This document shows, one piece after another, positions 33,928 to 42,241 of a stretch of DNA of 64,000 bases. The stretch is from Kitasatospora sp. CB01950. GTDB lineage: Bacteria; Actinomycetota; Actinomycetes; Streptomycetales; Streptomycetaceae. Position 1 is the first letter of the stretch. Every line of letters starts with the position of its first letter. The notes below the pieces were generated by a model. That model saw only the letters and a list, made by a program, of their open reading frames with translations, was not told the origin of the DNA and did not search any database. The stretch spans positions 889,974 to 953,973 of the forward strand of contig NZ_LISX01000001.1 of the NCBI RefSeq assembly GCF_001905465.1, in the 5' to 3' direction. Position numbers and translations under genes: made by a program.

Positions 33928-34593
33928 ATGACCGAATCCGACCGGACACCCGACCAGGGGTCCGCCGCCAACGGGCCCAAGTACGCCGACCGCGTCTACC
34001 GCTCCGTTCCCGGCGTCATCGCGGGCGTCATGCTGCTCGGAGTCGCCGGCTGGCTGATCATCGACGCGATCATCTCCGGCACCGGCGCCACCCCGTGGGT
34101 CGCGGCCGCCGCCGCGCCCGTCTTCGGCTTCCCGGTGGCCGCGTACACGCTGCGGCCCGTGGTGAAGTCCAACGACCAGCGGCTGCTGGTCCGCAACCCG
34201 CTGCGCACCGTCGTCGCGCCGTGGGCGACCGTGGAGGGGCTCAAGGCCGGGTACTCGGTCGAACTCCACGCCGGCGGACGCAAGTTCCAGGTCTGGGCGA
34301 TCCCCGTCTCGCTGCGCCAGCGCAAGAAGGCCACCCGGCGCGCCGGCAAGGCCGCTGCCGCCGGTGACCCGCACCTGCCGCCGTCCCGCAGCAAGCAGCA
34401 GCCGCGCCACGACCAGCTCGACCCCACCCGCGCCTGGTCCGACGCCGTCGTCACCGCCCTCCAGGACCAGGCCGACCGTCACCGCACCGACCCCGACGCG
34501 GCCGGCGCGATCCGGGCCACCTGGTGCTGGTGGGTCATCGCCCCGACGCTGGCGGGCCTGGTCGCCCTGATCTCGGTCGTCGCCGCGACCTGA
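33928..34593 (+). CDS. PH domain-containing membrane protein
   Basis: 221 residues. Two N-terminal membrane helices (about 26-46 and 54-72, IAGVMLLGVAGWLIIDAII and VAAAAAPVFGFPV) are followed by a bacterial PH-like segment (LLVRNPLRTVVAPWATVEGLKAGYSVEL, GRKFQVWAIPVSL) and a C-terminal helix. Similar actinobacterial proteins are annotated as low-molecular-weight antigen MTB12/CFP-6-like PH domain proteins. CAGAAT lies 7 bases before the ATG, a leaderless pattern. A strong terminator follows. Confidence 0.8.
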   Translation: MTESDRTPDQGSAANGPKYADRVYRSVPGVIAGVMLLGVAGWLIIDAIISGTGATPWVAAAAAPVFGFPVAAYTLRPVVKSNDQRLLVRNPLRTVVAPWATVEGLKAGYSVELHAGGRKFQVWAIPVSLRQRKKATRRAGKAAAAGDPHLPPSRSKQQPRHDQLDPTRAWSDAVVTALQDQADRHRTDPDAAGAIRATWCWWVIAPTLAGLVALISVVAAT

Positions 34594-34607
34594 GCCGCCG
34601 CGTCCGA

Positions 34608-34638
34608 AGGGCCCCGGGGACACCCCGGGGCCCTTTTT
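34608..34638 (+). terminator. intrinsic terminator after PH-domain gene
   Basis: Perfect 12-bp stem (34608-34619 with 34623-34634), 3-base loop, then five Ts. The clearest rho-independent terminator of the window; it may also serve the convergent mutase gene. Confidence 0.9.
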
Positions 34639-34652
34639 GCGTCGGCGGACGG

Positions 34653-36350
34653 TCAGGCGAGGCCGGCGGCTGCTGCCAGGTCGTGCTTGAGGGTGGTGAG
34701 GAGGGCGTGGGCCTGTTCGTGGGTGGCGGGGAGGGCGGCGTGGGCGGCCACCGGGAGGACCGCCTCGATGTAGCACTTGAGCTTGGGCTCGGTGCCGGAG
34801 GGGCGGACGACGATGCGGGCGGAGGTGACGGTGGGGCCGGTGAGGTAGTACCGGAGGCCGTCGGTGGGGGGGAGGTCGGGGGTGCCGGCGGTGAGGTCGT
34901 CGGTGTGGGTGACGGTGAGGCCGGCGAGCTCGACGGGGGGCTTGTCGCGGAGCGCGGCCATGGCGTCGGTGATGACGGCGAGGTCGTCGACGCGGACCGA
35001 GAGCTGGTCGGTGGCGTGCAGGCCGTGGGTGAGCGCGAGGTCGTCGAGGAGGTCGGTGAGGGTGCGGCCGTGGCGCTTGAGGTCGGCGGCGAGTTCGGCG
35101 ATCTGCAGGGCGGCGGTGATGCCGTCCTTGTCGCGGACGCCGTCCGGGTCGACGCAGTAGCCGAGGGCCTCCTCGTAGCCGTAGCGGATGCCGTCGGCGC
35201 GGGAGATCCACTTGAAGCCGGTGAGGGTCTCCGCGTAGCCGAGGCCGGCGTCGGCGGCGATCTTGCCGAGCAGGGTGGAGGAGACGATCGTGGTGGCGAA
35301 GACGCCGGTCGCGCCCTTGGCGGCGAGGGCCGCGCCGAGCAGGACGCCGACCTCGTCGCCGCGGAGCATCCGCCAGTCGCCGTCGTGGGTGGGGACGGCG
35401 ACGGCGCAGCGGTCGGCGTCCGGGTCGTTGGCGATGACCAGGTCGGGGCGGGCCGCGCGGGCGGCGGCGAAGGCGAGGTCCATCGCGCCGGGCTCTTCCG
35501 GGTTGGGGAAGGCGACGGTGGGGAAGTCCGGGTCGGGGTCGGCCTGTTCGGCGACCACGGTGGGCGCGGGGAAGCCGGCCCGTTCGAACGCGGCGAGCAG
35601 GACGTCGCGGCCGACGCCGTGCAGCGGGGTGTAGACGGTGGTGAGCTCGCGCGGTCCGGAGGCGTCCAGGACGGAGGCGGCGCGGGTCAGGTAGGCGTCC
35701 AGGACGTCCTCGCCGAGGACGGTCCAACCTTCGGCGGCGCGCGGGATGTCGGCGAGCGCGCCCAGCGCGTCGATCTCGGCGGCGATGTCGGCGTCGGCGG
35801 GCGGGACGATCTGCGAGCCGTCGCCGAGGTAGACCTTGTAGCCGTTGTCCTGCGGCGGGTTGTGACTGGCCGTCACGACCACGCCGGCGGCCGCGCCCAG
35901 GTGGCGGATGGCGTAGGCGAGGACGGGCGTGGGCATCGGCCGGGGCAGGATCGCGGCGCGCAGGCCGGCGCCGACCACGACGGCGGCGGTGTCCAGGGCG
36001 AAGTCGTGCGACTTGTGGCGGGCGTCGTAGCCGATCACGACGAGGTCGCCGAGCGAGGGGTTGTCGCGGACGTACGCGGCGAGGCCGGCGGCGGCGCGGA
36101 TCACCACGGCGCGGTTCATCCGCATCGGGCCGGCGCCGAGTTCGCCGCGCAGGCCGGCGGTGCCGAACTGGAGCCGCCCGTCGAACCGTTCGGCCAGCCG
36201 CGACCAGGCGATCCGCTCCTCGGACTCGGCCTCCGGGCCCTCGGCGGCGGCCAGCAGGGCGGCCAGCTCATCGTGGGTCTGCGGGTCGGGGTCCTCGGCC
36301 AGCCAGGCGCGGGCCCGGTCGAGGAGGTCGGTGGTGGGTGCCTTCGGCAT
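34653..36350 (-). CDS. phospho-sugar mutase (phosphoglucomutase/phosphopentomutase type)
   Basis: 565 residues, the size of the PGM2-like class. Motifs: FGTAGLRGELGAGPMRMN, TASHNPPQDNGYKVY (phospho-Ser loop), IANDPDADRCAVA (metal loop), TGFKWI, GYEEALGYCVD (sugar loop) and VVRPSGTEPKLKCY (phosphate loop). Actinobacteria of this group generally lack DeoB, and PGM2-type enzymes can interconvert (deoxy)ribose 1- and 5-phosphates. Lying downstream of purine nucleoside phosphorylase (147-base gap, same strand), it most likely links the phosphorylases to DeoC. Role inferred from class and context. Confidence 0.9.
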   Translation of the reverse strand: MPKAPTTDLLDRARAWLAEDPDPQTHDELAALLAAAEGPEAESEERIAWSRLAERFDGRLQFGTAGLRGELGAGPMRMNRAVVIRAAAGLAAYVRDNPSLGDLVVIGYDARHKSHDFALDTAAVVVGAGLRAAILPRPMPTPVLAYAIRHLGAAAGVVVTASHNPPQDNGYKVYLGDGSQIVPPADADIAAEIDALGALADIPRAAEGWTVLGEDVLDAYLTRAASVLDASGPRELTTVYTPLHGVGRDVLLAAFERAGFPAPTVVAEQADPDPDFPTVAFPNPEEPGAMDLAFAAARAARPDLVIANDPDADRCAVAVPTHDGDWRMLRGDEVGVLLGAALAAKGATGVFATTIVSSTLLGKIAADAGLGYAETLTGFKWISRADGIRYGYEEALGYCVDPDGVRDKDGITAALQIAELAADLKRHGRTLTDLLDDLALTHGLHATDQLSVRVDDLAVITDAMAALRDKPPVELAGLTVTHTDDLTAGTPDLPPTDGLRYYLTGPTVTSARIVVRPSGTEPKLKCYIEAVLPVAAHAALPATHEQAHALLTTLKHDLAAAAGLA

Positions 36351-36497
36351 GCGTCCCGCTCCCTGTGCGTGGGTTGAAGGAGGTGAGTGCGGCGAACGGA
36401 GCGACGGCGGCCACCGAACCCGCCGATGGCCGCCGTCCTGCGCCGATTCTCTGTCAGAGCTACTGCGCTGCCCGGGAGTCGCCTCCCGAACGGGGTG

Positions 36498-37328
36498 TCA
36501 GATCTTCTCCAGCACCTTCGCCAGCAGCGCGCCCATCCGCTCGGCGGAGGCCTTGCCGGCCTCCAGCACCTCGGCGTGGTTGAGCGGCTCGCCGGTCATG
36601 CCCGCGGCCAGGTTGGTGACCAGCGAGATGCCGAGCACCTCGGCGCCGGCCTCGCGGGCCGCGATGGCCTCCAGGCTGGTGGACATGCCGACCAGCTCGC
36701 CGCCGATCACCCGGGCCATGTTGACCTCGGCCGGGGTCTCGTAGTGCGGGCCGCGGAACTGCACGTACACGGCCTCGTCCAGCGACGGGTCGACCTCGCG
36801 GCAGAGCGCGCGCAGGCGCTTGGAGTACAGGTCGGTGAGGTCGACGAAGTTGGCGCCGACGATCGGGGAGTCCGCGGTCAGGTTGATGTGGTCGCTGATC
36901 AGCACCGGCTGGCCGGGGACCCAGCCCTGGCGGAGGCCGCCGCAGCCGTTGGTGAGCACGATGGTGCGGCAGCCCGCGGCGGCGGCGGTGCGCACGCCGT
37001 GCACCACGGTGGCCACGCCGTGGCCCTCGTAGTAGTGGTTGCGGCCGAGGAAGACCAGCGCCCGGCGCTCGTCGTCGCCGGGCATCCGGATCGAGCGGAT
37101 GGTGCCCGCGTGGCCGGCCACCGCGGGGGCGGGGAAGCCGGGCAGTTCGGTGACCGGGAACTCGGAGAGCGTCTCGCCGAGTGCATCGGCGGCCGGCACC
37201 CAGCCGGAGCCCATCACCAGGGCGACGTCGTGGCGCTCGGCGCCGGTGAGTTCGCGCAGCCGGGCGGCGGCTTCCCGGGCGGCGGCGTAGGGGTCGGCGG
37301 AGACGACCGTCTGAGGAGATGCGTTCAC
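36498..37328 (-). CDS. deoD: purine nucleoside phosphorylase
   Basis: 276 residues, trimeric PNP type (the size and motifs of PunA rather than the hexameric DeoD). It splits inosine/guanosine and deoxy forms to base plus (deoxy)ribose 1-phosphate. Motifs: [11 protein letters not shown] (phosphate loop), [49 protein letters not shown] and [15 protein letters not shown] (base site). GTG start at 37328, 7 bases after TATCCT on the minus strand, suggesting a leaderless message. The operator palindrome is 25 bases upstream. Confidence 0.94.
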   Translation of the reverse strand: MNASPQTVVSADPYAAAREAAARLRELTGAERHDVALVMGSGWVPAADALGETLSEFPVTELPGFPAPAVAGHAGTIRSIRMPGDDERRALVFLGRNHYYEGHGVATVVHGVRTAAAAGCRTIVLTNGCGGLRQGWVPGQPVLISDHINLTADSPIVGANFVDLTDLYSKRLRALCREVDPSLDEAVYVQFRGPHYETPAEVNMARVIGGELVGMSTSLEAIAAREAGAEVLGISLVTNLAAGMTGEPLNHAEVLEAGKASAERMGALLAKVLEKI

Positions 37329-37353
37329 ATGGTCGAGGATAGGTCAAATATGC

Positions 37354-37365
37354 CTACGCGCGTAG
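37354..37365. promoter_or_regulatory. putative nucleoside-regulon operator, deoD promoter
   Basis: CTACGCGCGTAG, a perfect 12-bp palindrome. With TATCCT (37341-37336, minus strand) as -10, this site covers the -35 position rather than the spacer, still compatible with repression. Confidence 0.68.
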
Positions 37366-37495
37366 ACAACTGGGCCGAGCCATGCCGGATCGTTACCCGG
37401 AATGTGAGGGAACGACGGCAATCGTCAGGGTTCGTCCCCGGCGGGCCGGTCGGGCGACGGCCGAACTCCCGTCCGGCGCAAGGGCGGAGGTCCGG

Positions 37496-37933
37496 TCAGC
37501 AGGGGCGGTGGCGCAGGTCCAGGACGTAGTCGTCGGGGGCGCCGGCGCTCTCCGCGGCGTCGGCGATCAGGCCGAGGTAGCGGGCGGCGGGCAGACCGCC
37601 CTCGTAGTCGTTCAGCACGTACGTCCACACCGGGACTTCACCGTCCAGGGTCTGCGCGCGCAGCTTGACCTTGCGGTAGATGCCGAGCTGCACGCCCTCC
37701 CAGCGGTCGAGGCCGTCCTCGTCCATCGGGGCGACGTCGTAGAGCGAGACGAAGACCTGGTCCTTCTCGTCCTCCACCACGGTGGCCAGCGAGCCCTCCC
37801 AGCCCAGCTGCTCGCCGCCGAAGGTGAGCCGCCAGCCGGGCAGCCAGCCGGAGCCGCGCAGCGGGGAGTGCGGGGCGCGGCGGCTCATCTGCCGGGCGTC
37901 GAGGTTGGTGGCGTAGGCGGCATAGAGCGACAT
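37496..37933 (-). CDS. gamma-glutamylcyclotransferase-like protein
   Basis: 145 residues. The N-terminus LYAAYATNLDARQMSRRAPHSP matches the YGSNL-type motif of the gamma-glutamylcyclotransferase fold, followed by GWRLTFGG and a VSLYDVAPMDEDGLDRWEG segment with the acidic region where the catalytic Glu lies. The activity (5-oxoproline release or related) is likely but not proven. TAGGCT is 7 bases before the ATG at 37933 on the minus strand, suggesting a leaderless start. It is divergent from the quinone reductase gene. Confidence 0.83.
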   Translation of the reverse strand: MSLYAAYATNLDARQMSRRAPHSPLRGSGWLPGWRLTFGGEQLGWEGSLATVVEDEKDQVFVSLYDVAPMDEDGLDRWEGVQLGIYRKVKLRAQTLDGEVPVWTYVLNDYEGGLPAARYLGLIADAAESAGAPDDYVLDLRHRPC

Positions 37934-38099
37934 GACCGTCAGCCTACGGGAGCGGCCCGACGGAGGCCCCTGCCCGAGGCCCCGGTCCGAGCCCGGCCCG
38001 AGGCCCCCCGGCCCTACGCGTGCGCGCGGGCAGGGGACAAGGGTCGGTAACAACGCCCCCGGCGTGGAATCCGTTCCGGCATGCGGGACAATGGAGCAC

Positions 38100-39608
38100 G
38101 TGACTCGGATCGTGATCATCGGTGGCGGACCAGGCGGATACGAGGCGGCCCTCGTGGCCGCCCAGCTCGGCGCGGAGGTGACCGTCGTCGATCGCGACGG
38201 TCTGGGCGGATCGGCGGTGCTGACGGACTGCGTGCCGTCCAAGACGCTGATCGCCACCGCCGAGGTGATGACTACCTTCGACAGCTCGTACGAGGAACTC
38301 GGCATCCTGGTCGCGGACGGCACGCCGGACGCCGCCGACCCGGCCCGGGTGGTCGGGGTGGACCTCGGCAAGGTGAACCGACGGGTGAAGCGGCTGGCGA
38401 TCGCCCAGTCGCACGACATCACCCAGGCCGTCACCCGGGCGGGCGTGACGGTGCTGCGCGGCCGCGGCCGGCTCGGCGCGGGCGGCCAGGGCCTGGACGG
38501 CTCCCGCGAGGTGCTGGTCGACCACACCGACGGCCGGGTGGAGTCGCTGCGGGCCGACGCGGTGCTGATCTCCACCGGCGTGCGCCCGCGCGAACTCCCC
38601 GACGCCCAGCCGGACGGCGAGCGGATCCTGACCTGGACGCAGGTGTACGACCTGGAGGAGCTGCCGCGCGAGCTGATCGTGGTCGGCTCCGGCGTCACCG
38701 GCGCCGAGTTCGCCGGCGCGTACCAGGCGCTCGGCTCGAACGTCACGCTGGTCTCCTCGCGCGACCGGGTGCTGCCCGGCGAGGACCCGGACGCCGCCGA
38801 GGTGCTGGAGGACGTGTTCCGCCGCCGCGGCATGAACGTGATGAGCCGCAGCCGCGCCGTAACGGTGAAGAGGATTTCGGCACGGACAGAGGTGGCAGAG
38901 GGACCCTCCTCGCCGAAGGCGGGCAAGGAGGGAGGTGTCGGCGACCGGGTCGAGGTGGCGCTGGCCGACGGCAAGGTGATCACCGGCACGCACTGTCTGA
39001 TGGCGGTCGGCTCCATCCCCAACACCACGGACCTGGGCCTGGAGGAGGCCGGCGTCGCGGTCAACGACTGGGGCCAGATCAAGGTGGACCGGGTCTCCCG
39101 CACCTCCGCCCCCGGCGTGTACGCGGCCGGCGACTGCACCGGCGTGTTCATGCTGGCCTCGGTGGCCGCCATGCAGGGCCGGATCGCGATGTACCACGCG
39201 CTCGGCGACGCGGTGCAGCCGCTGAACCTGAAGACCGTGGCGTCCAACGTGTTCACCGACCCGGAGATCGCCACCGTCGGCTACACCCACGCCGACGTGT
39301 CCTGCGGAAAGATGGACGCGGTCGAGATCAAGCTCCCGCTGCGCGGCAACCCGCGGGCCAAGATGCAGGGCATCCGGGACGGCTTCGTGAAGCTGTTCGC
39401 CCGCCCCGGCACCGGCATCGTGGTCGGCGGCGTGGTGGTCGCGCCGCGCGCCTCGGAACTGATCCACGCCCTCTCGCTCGCGGTGGACAACAACCTGACG
39501 GTCGAACAGGTGGCCAACACCTTCACCGTCTACCCGTCGCTGTCCGGTTCCACCGCCGAGGCCGCCCGCCAGCTGCACATTCGCAAGCGCGAGGGCGCGG
39601 GTTCCTGA
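38100..39608 (+). CDS. NAD(P)H-quinone dehydrogenase, LpdA type flavoprotein
   Basis: 502 residues from the GTG at 38100 (MTRIVIIGGG start; an ATG at 38091 is in frame). GACAAT lies 7 bases before the GTG. FAD site GGGPGGYEAA, NAD site VVGSGVTGAEFAG, second FAD motif GVYAAGDCTG, and a C-terminal dimer domain (FTDPEIATVGYTHADV). The redox pair of true lipoamide dehydrogenases (CxxxxC) reads SAVLTDC, so only one Cys remains and a dithiol reaction is unlikely; this matches the LpdA quinone reductase class. Residues about 255-280 look like an inserted segment with unusual codons. Followed by the DeoR-family gene after 150 bases. Confidence 0.9.
   Translation: MTRIVIIGGGPGGYEAALVAAQLGAEVTVVDRDGLGGSAVLTDCVPSKTLIATAEVMTTFDSSYEELGILVADGTPDAADPARVVGVDLGKVNRRVKRLAIAQSHDITQAVTRAGVTVLRGRGRLGAGGQGLDGSREVLVDHTDGRVESLRADAVLISTGVRPRELPDAQPDGERILTWTQVYDLEELPRELIVVGSGVTGAEFAGAYQALGSNVTLVSSRDRVLPGEDPDAAEVLEDVFRRRGMNVMSRSRAVTVKRISARTEVAEGPSSPKAGKEGGVGDRVEVALADGKVITGTHCLMAVGSIPNTTDLGLEEAGVAVNDWGQIKVDRVSRTSAPGVYAAGDCTGVFMLASVAAMQGRIAMYHALGDAVQPLNLKTVASNVFTDPEIATVGYTHADVSCGKMDAVEIKLPLRGNPRAKMQGIRDGFVKLFARPGTGIVVGGVVVAPRASELIHALSLAVDNNLTVEQVANTFTVYPSLSGSTAEAARQLHIRKREGAGS
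38869..38938 (+). repeat. in-frame palindromic insert inside the quinone reductase gene
   Basis: A stretch encoding ISARTEVAEGPSSPKAGKEGG uses codons rare in this genome (AGG, ATT, GCA, ACA, GGA, GGT) and contains an inverted repeat (38904-38914 with 38922-38932, one mismatch). It falls between two beta-strand-like segments and enlarges the protein by about 20-25 residues. Confidence 0.5.
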
Positions 39609-39758
39609 TCGCCGGGGGTGAGCCGGGCGCACGCCGTCCGGCTCACCCGCCCGGCGGAGCGCGCATTGTACGGTCGTGCGCCGCTCTTGGGTGAGCAAAT
39701 CCAGTTACCAGGTGCAAACGCCTGAAAGCAGACGGTCACTCGGGTTACCGTCGGTTCT

Positions 39759-40709
39759 GTGTTTGCTGCAGAACGTCGCCAGTTGATTCTCGAGATGGTG
39801 CGCGCCAACGGAGCCGTGTCGCTCCGAGAGCTGGCCCGCGTCGTCCAGACCTCCGAAGTCACCGTCCGCCGGGACGTGCGGGCCCTGGAGGCCGAAGGGC
39901 TGCTCGACCGCCGGCACGGCGGCGCGGTGCTCCCCGGCGGCTTCAGCCGGGAGCCCGGCTATCCGCAGAAGACCCACCTCGCCGCCGCCGAGAAGAGCGC
40001 CATCGCCGATCTCGCCGCGAGCATGGTCGAGGAGGGCGACGCCATCGTGGTCGGCGCCGGGACGACCACCCAGGAGCTGGCCCGCCGGCTCGCCCGGGTG
40101 CCCGGGCTGACGGTGGTCACCAACTCGCTGCTGGTGGCCCAGGCGCTGGCGCACGCCAACCGGGTCGAGGTGGTGATGACGGGCGGCACCCTGCGCGGCT
40201 CCAACTACGGGCTGGTCGGCAGCGGCGCCGAGCAGTCGCTGGCCGGGCTGCGGGTCACCAAGGCCTTCATCTCCGGCAGCGGGCTGACCGCCGCGCGCGG
40301 CCTGTCCACCGCCAACATGCTGTCCGCCAGCGTCGACCGGGCGCTGGTGCAGTCCGCCAACGAGGTGATCGTCCTCGCCGACCACACCAAGCTCGGCGCG
40401 GACAGCATGTTCCAGACCGTCGCCACCGACGCGATCACCCGGCTGGTCACCGACGAGCACGCCGCGGCCGAGGAGCCGACGGCGCACGAGCTCGACGCGC
40501 TCGCCGACGGCGGGGTGCAGGTCTCCGTCGCCCCGCTCGGCCTGCCCGTCGAGGCCCCGGCGGCGCACCCGCAGCCGTCCGCGGCCGCGCCGCGCCGCCC
40601 TGTCCCGCCCGCCGGAGCGGCCCCCGGCGCCCCGCTGCCCGGCCAGCGGCGGCCCGCCCCGCACGGTGCGCTGCCGGTCGTCCCGCGGCTCCCCGAACGG
40701 ATCCGCTGA
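39759..40709 (+). CDS. DeoR/GlpR family transcriptional regulator
   Basis: 316 residues. The N-terminal HTH has RRQLILEMVRANGAVSLRELARVVQTSEVTVRRDVRALEAEGLLDRRHGGAV. The effector part (about 75-235) is the DeoR C-terminal sugar-phosphate sensor fold, with GDAIVVGAGTTTQELARRL, NSLLVAQALA, GGTLRG and ADHTKLG. A Pro/Ala-rich tail of about 60 residues beyond the normal end is unusual. GTG start, 7 bases after TACCGT: leaderless. DeoR-family effectors are usually sugar phosphates, so it is a candidate reader of the TACGCGCGTA sites, but no such site was seen in its own promoter. Confidence 0.9.
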   Translation: MFAAERRQLILEMVRANGAVSLRELARVVQTSEVTVRRDVRALEAEGLLDRRHGGAVLPGGFSREPGYPQKTHLAAAEKSAIADLAASMVEEGDAIVVGAGTTTQELARRLARVPGLTVVTNSLLVAQALAHANRVEVVMTGGTLRGSNYGLVGSGAEQSLAGLRVTKAFISGSGLTAARGLSTANMLSASVDRALVQSANEVIVLADHTKLGADSMFQTVATDAITRLVTDEHAAAEEPTAHELDALADGGVQVSVAPLGLPVEAPAAHPQPSAAAPRRPVPPAGAAPGAPLPGQRRPAPHGALPVVPRLPERIR

Positions 40710-40776
40710 CCGCTTCCGGCCGGGCGGCCGCCGCCCTCTGGCCGCCCCGCTCGGCCCGCTTGTACCGTCTGGCCCC

Positions 40777-42225
40777 ATGAACGCATCGAGCGAACAGCCG
40801 GACGGCACAACGGAATTGACGGTGCGTGCGGCGCGCGGCGGGCGCGGCCCCGCGACCTGGGGGCAGCGGGCCGTCCACGCCGCGCTGGTCGCGCTGGGCC
40901 CCGACGCGCCCCGGTACAACCTGCGGACGGCGGCGCCCGTCGAGCCGGGCCTGCCGCCGCAGACGGCGCTCCGCGCGTTCGCCGAACTGCTGCACCTGCA
41001 CGACGCGTTGCGCACCCGGCTGGTCGAGGAGGACGGCGACCTGGTCCAGGAGGTGGACGCGGACGGGGTGCTGCCGGTCGCCGTGCTGCACCGCGCGAGC
41101 GCCGAACTCGCCGCCGGGGCCGCGGCGGAGCTGCTCGCCCGGTTCGCCGCCCGCCCGTTCGACCTGCCGGGCGAGTGGCCGGTGCGGCTGGGCCTGGTGC
41201 TGGTGGACGGCCTGGTCCGGCAGGTGGTGCTGGTGCTGTCGCACACCGCCTCGGACGGCTGGGGGATGCGCCGCGCGGCCCGCGACCTGACGCTGCTGGC
41301 CGCCGGGCGGAGCGCCGACGACCTGCGCGCCGAACGGGCCTTCGCACAGCCGCTGGAGGAGGCCGCCGAGCAGGACTCGCCGCGCGGCCGCCGCCGGGAC
41401 GCCGCCGCCCGCCGGCACTGGCGGGACAAGCTGGGCTCCGGCCCGCGCGTCCAACTGCCGCGCCCGGACGGCGAACCGGACCCGGAGCGGCGCTTCCCGC
41501 TCGCGGTGCTGCGCTCGCCGGAGCTGGCCGCCGCGCTGCCGGCGGCCGCGGCCCGGCTGCGGACCGGCGACGCCACGGTGCTGCTGGCCGCCGCCGCCAC
41601 CGAGCTGGGGCGGCTCGGCGGGCAGCGCGAGCTGCTGTTCCAGGTGGTGGTGGGCAACCGGTTCACCGGGCAGGCCGCGGAGGCCGTCACCACGCTCGCC
41701 CAGGAAGGGCTGTTCCATCTCCCCGAGCTGGCCGAGGAGTTCGCCGAGACCGTCCGCCGCTGCCAGGGCCCGGCGCTGGCCGCCTACCGCCACTCCGGCT
41801 ACCACAAGCCGCGGTTGGACGCCGAGCTGGCGGCGCTGCGGGCCGGCGGCGCGGAGTTGGCCGACCACTCGGTGATCTGGAACGACACCCGGGACCCGCT
41901 GGCCGCTTCGATGCCCGACGGCACCGGCGAAGCCCCGGCGGTGGAACGGGAGTTGAGCTTCCCCGACACCTTCCCGGCCCGGCTCGGGGTGTCCGTCGCG
42001 GTGGACGTGGTGGCCGTCCCGGGCGCGATCGAGCTGCTGATGGTCGCCGACGGCGCGCTGCTGGACCGGGCGCGGATGGCCCGGTTCCTGTGCGGCGTCG
42101 AGCAGTTGGTGCTGGAAGCCGCCGAAGCCCCCGAAGCCTCCGAAGCCTCCGAAGCCCCCGAAGCCGCCGAGGCCTCCGTGGACGCCGACGGGCGGCGGGA
42201 GTCCATGGACTCCCGCCGCCCGTAG
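40777..42225 (+). CDS. stand-alone NRPS-like condensation domain protein
   Basis: 482 residues. It resembles a single condensation/acyltransferase (CoA-dependent acyltransferase) fold: QRAVHAALVALG with HLHDALRTRLVEEDGDLVQEV at the N-terminus, then VLSHTASDGWGMRRAARDL, i.e. the HHxxxDG motif with the second, catalytic His kept and the first changed to Ser. No adenylation or carrier domain is fused or nearby. TACCGT is 8 bases before the ATG at 40777. It ends in a repeated Glu-Ala-Pro/Ser tail. It may join or transfer an acyl or aminoacyl group; the substrate is unknown. Confidence 0.78.
   Translation: MNASSEQPDGTTELTVRAARGGRGPATWGQRAVHAALVALGPDAPRYNLRTAAPVEPGLPPQTALRAFAELLHLHDALRTRLVEEDGDLVQEVDADGVLPVAVLHRASAELAAGAAAELLARFAARPFDLPGEWPVRLGLVLVDGLVRQVVLVLSHTASDGWGMRRAARDLTLLAAGRSADDLRAERAFAQPLEEAAEQDSPRGRRRDAAARRHWRDKLGSGPRVQLPRPDGEPDPERRFPLAVLRSPELAAALPAAAARLRTGDATVLLAAAATELGRLGGQRELLFQVVVGNRFTGQAAEAVTTLAQEGLFHLPELAEEFAETVRRCQGPALAAYRHSGYHKPRLDAELAALRAGGAELADHSVIWNDTRDPLAASMPDGTGEAPAVERELSFPDTFPARLGVSVAVDVVAVPGAIELLMVADGALLDRARMARFLCGVEQLVLEAAEAPEASEASEAPEAAEASVDADGRRESMDSRRP
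42115..42178 (+). repeat. 9-bp tandem repeat encoding Glu-Ala-x tripeptides
   Basis: About seven copies of a GAAGCC(T/C)CC-type unit near the 3' end of the condensation-domain gene, giving EAPEASEASEAPEAAEAS. In-frame and length-variable in principle. Confidence 0.75.
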
Positions 42226-42241
42226 CGGTACTGGCGAGGAC

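Noticed and set aside
38014..38026. CCTACGCGTGCGC upstream of the quinone reductase gene as a sixth nucleoside operator
   Set aside because: Only the left half matches; the inner CGCG is followed by TGCGC, which breaks the palindrome.
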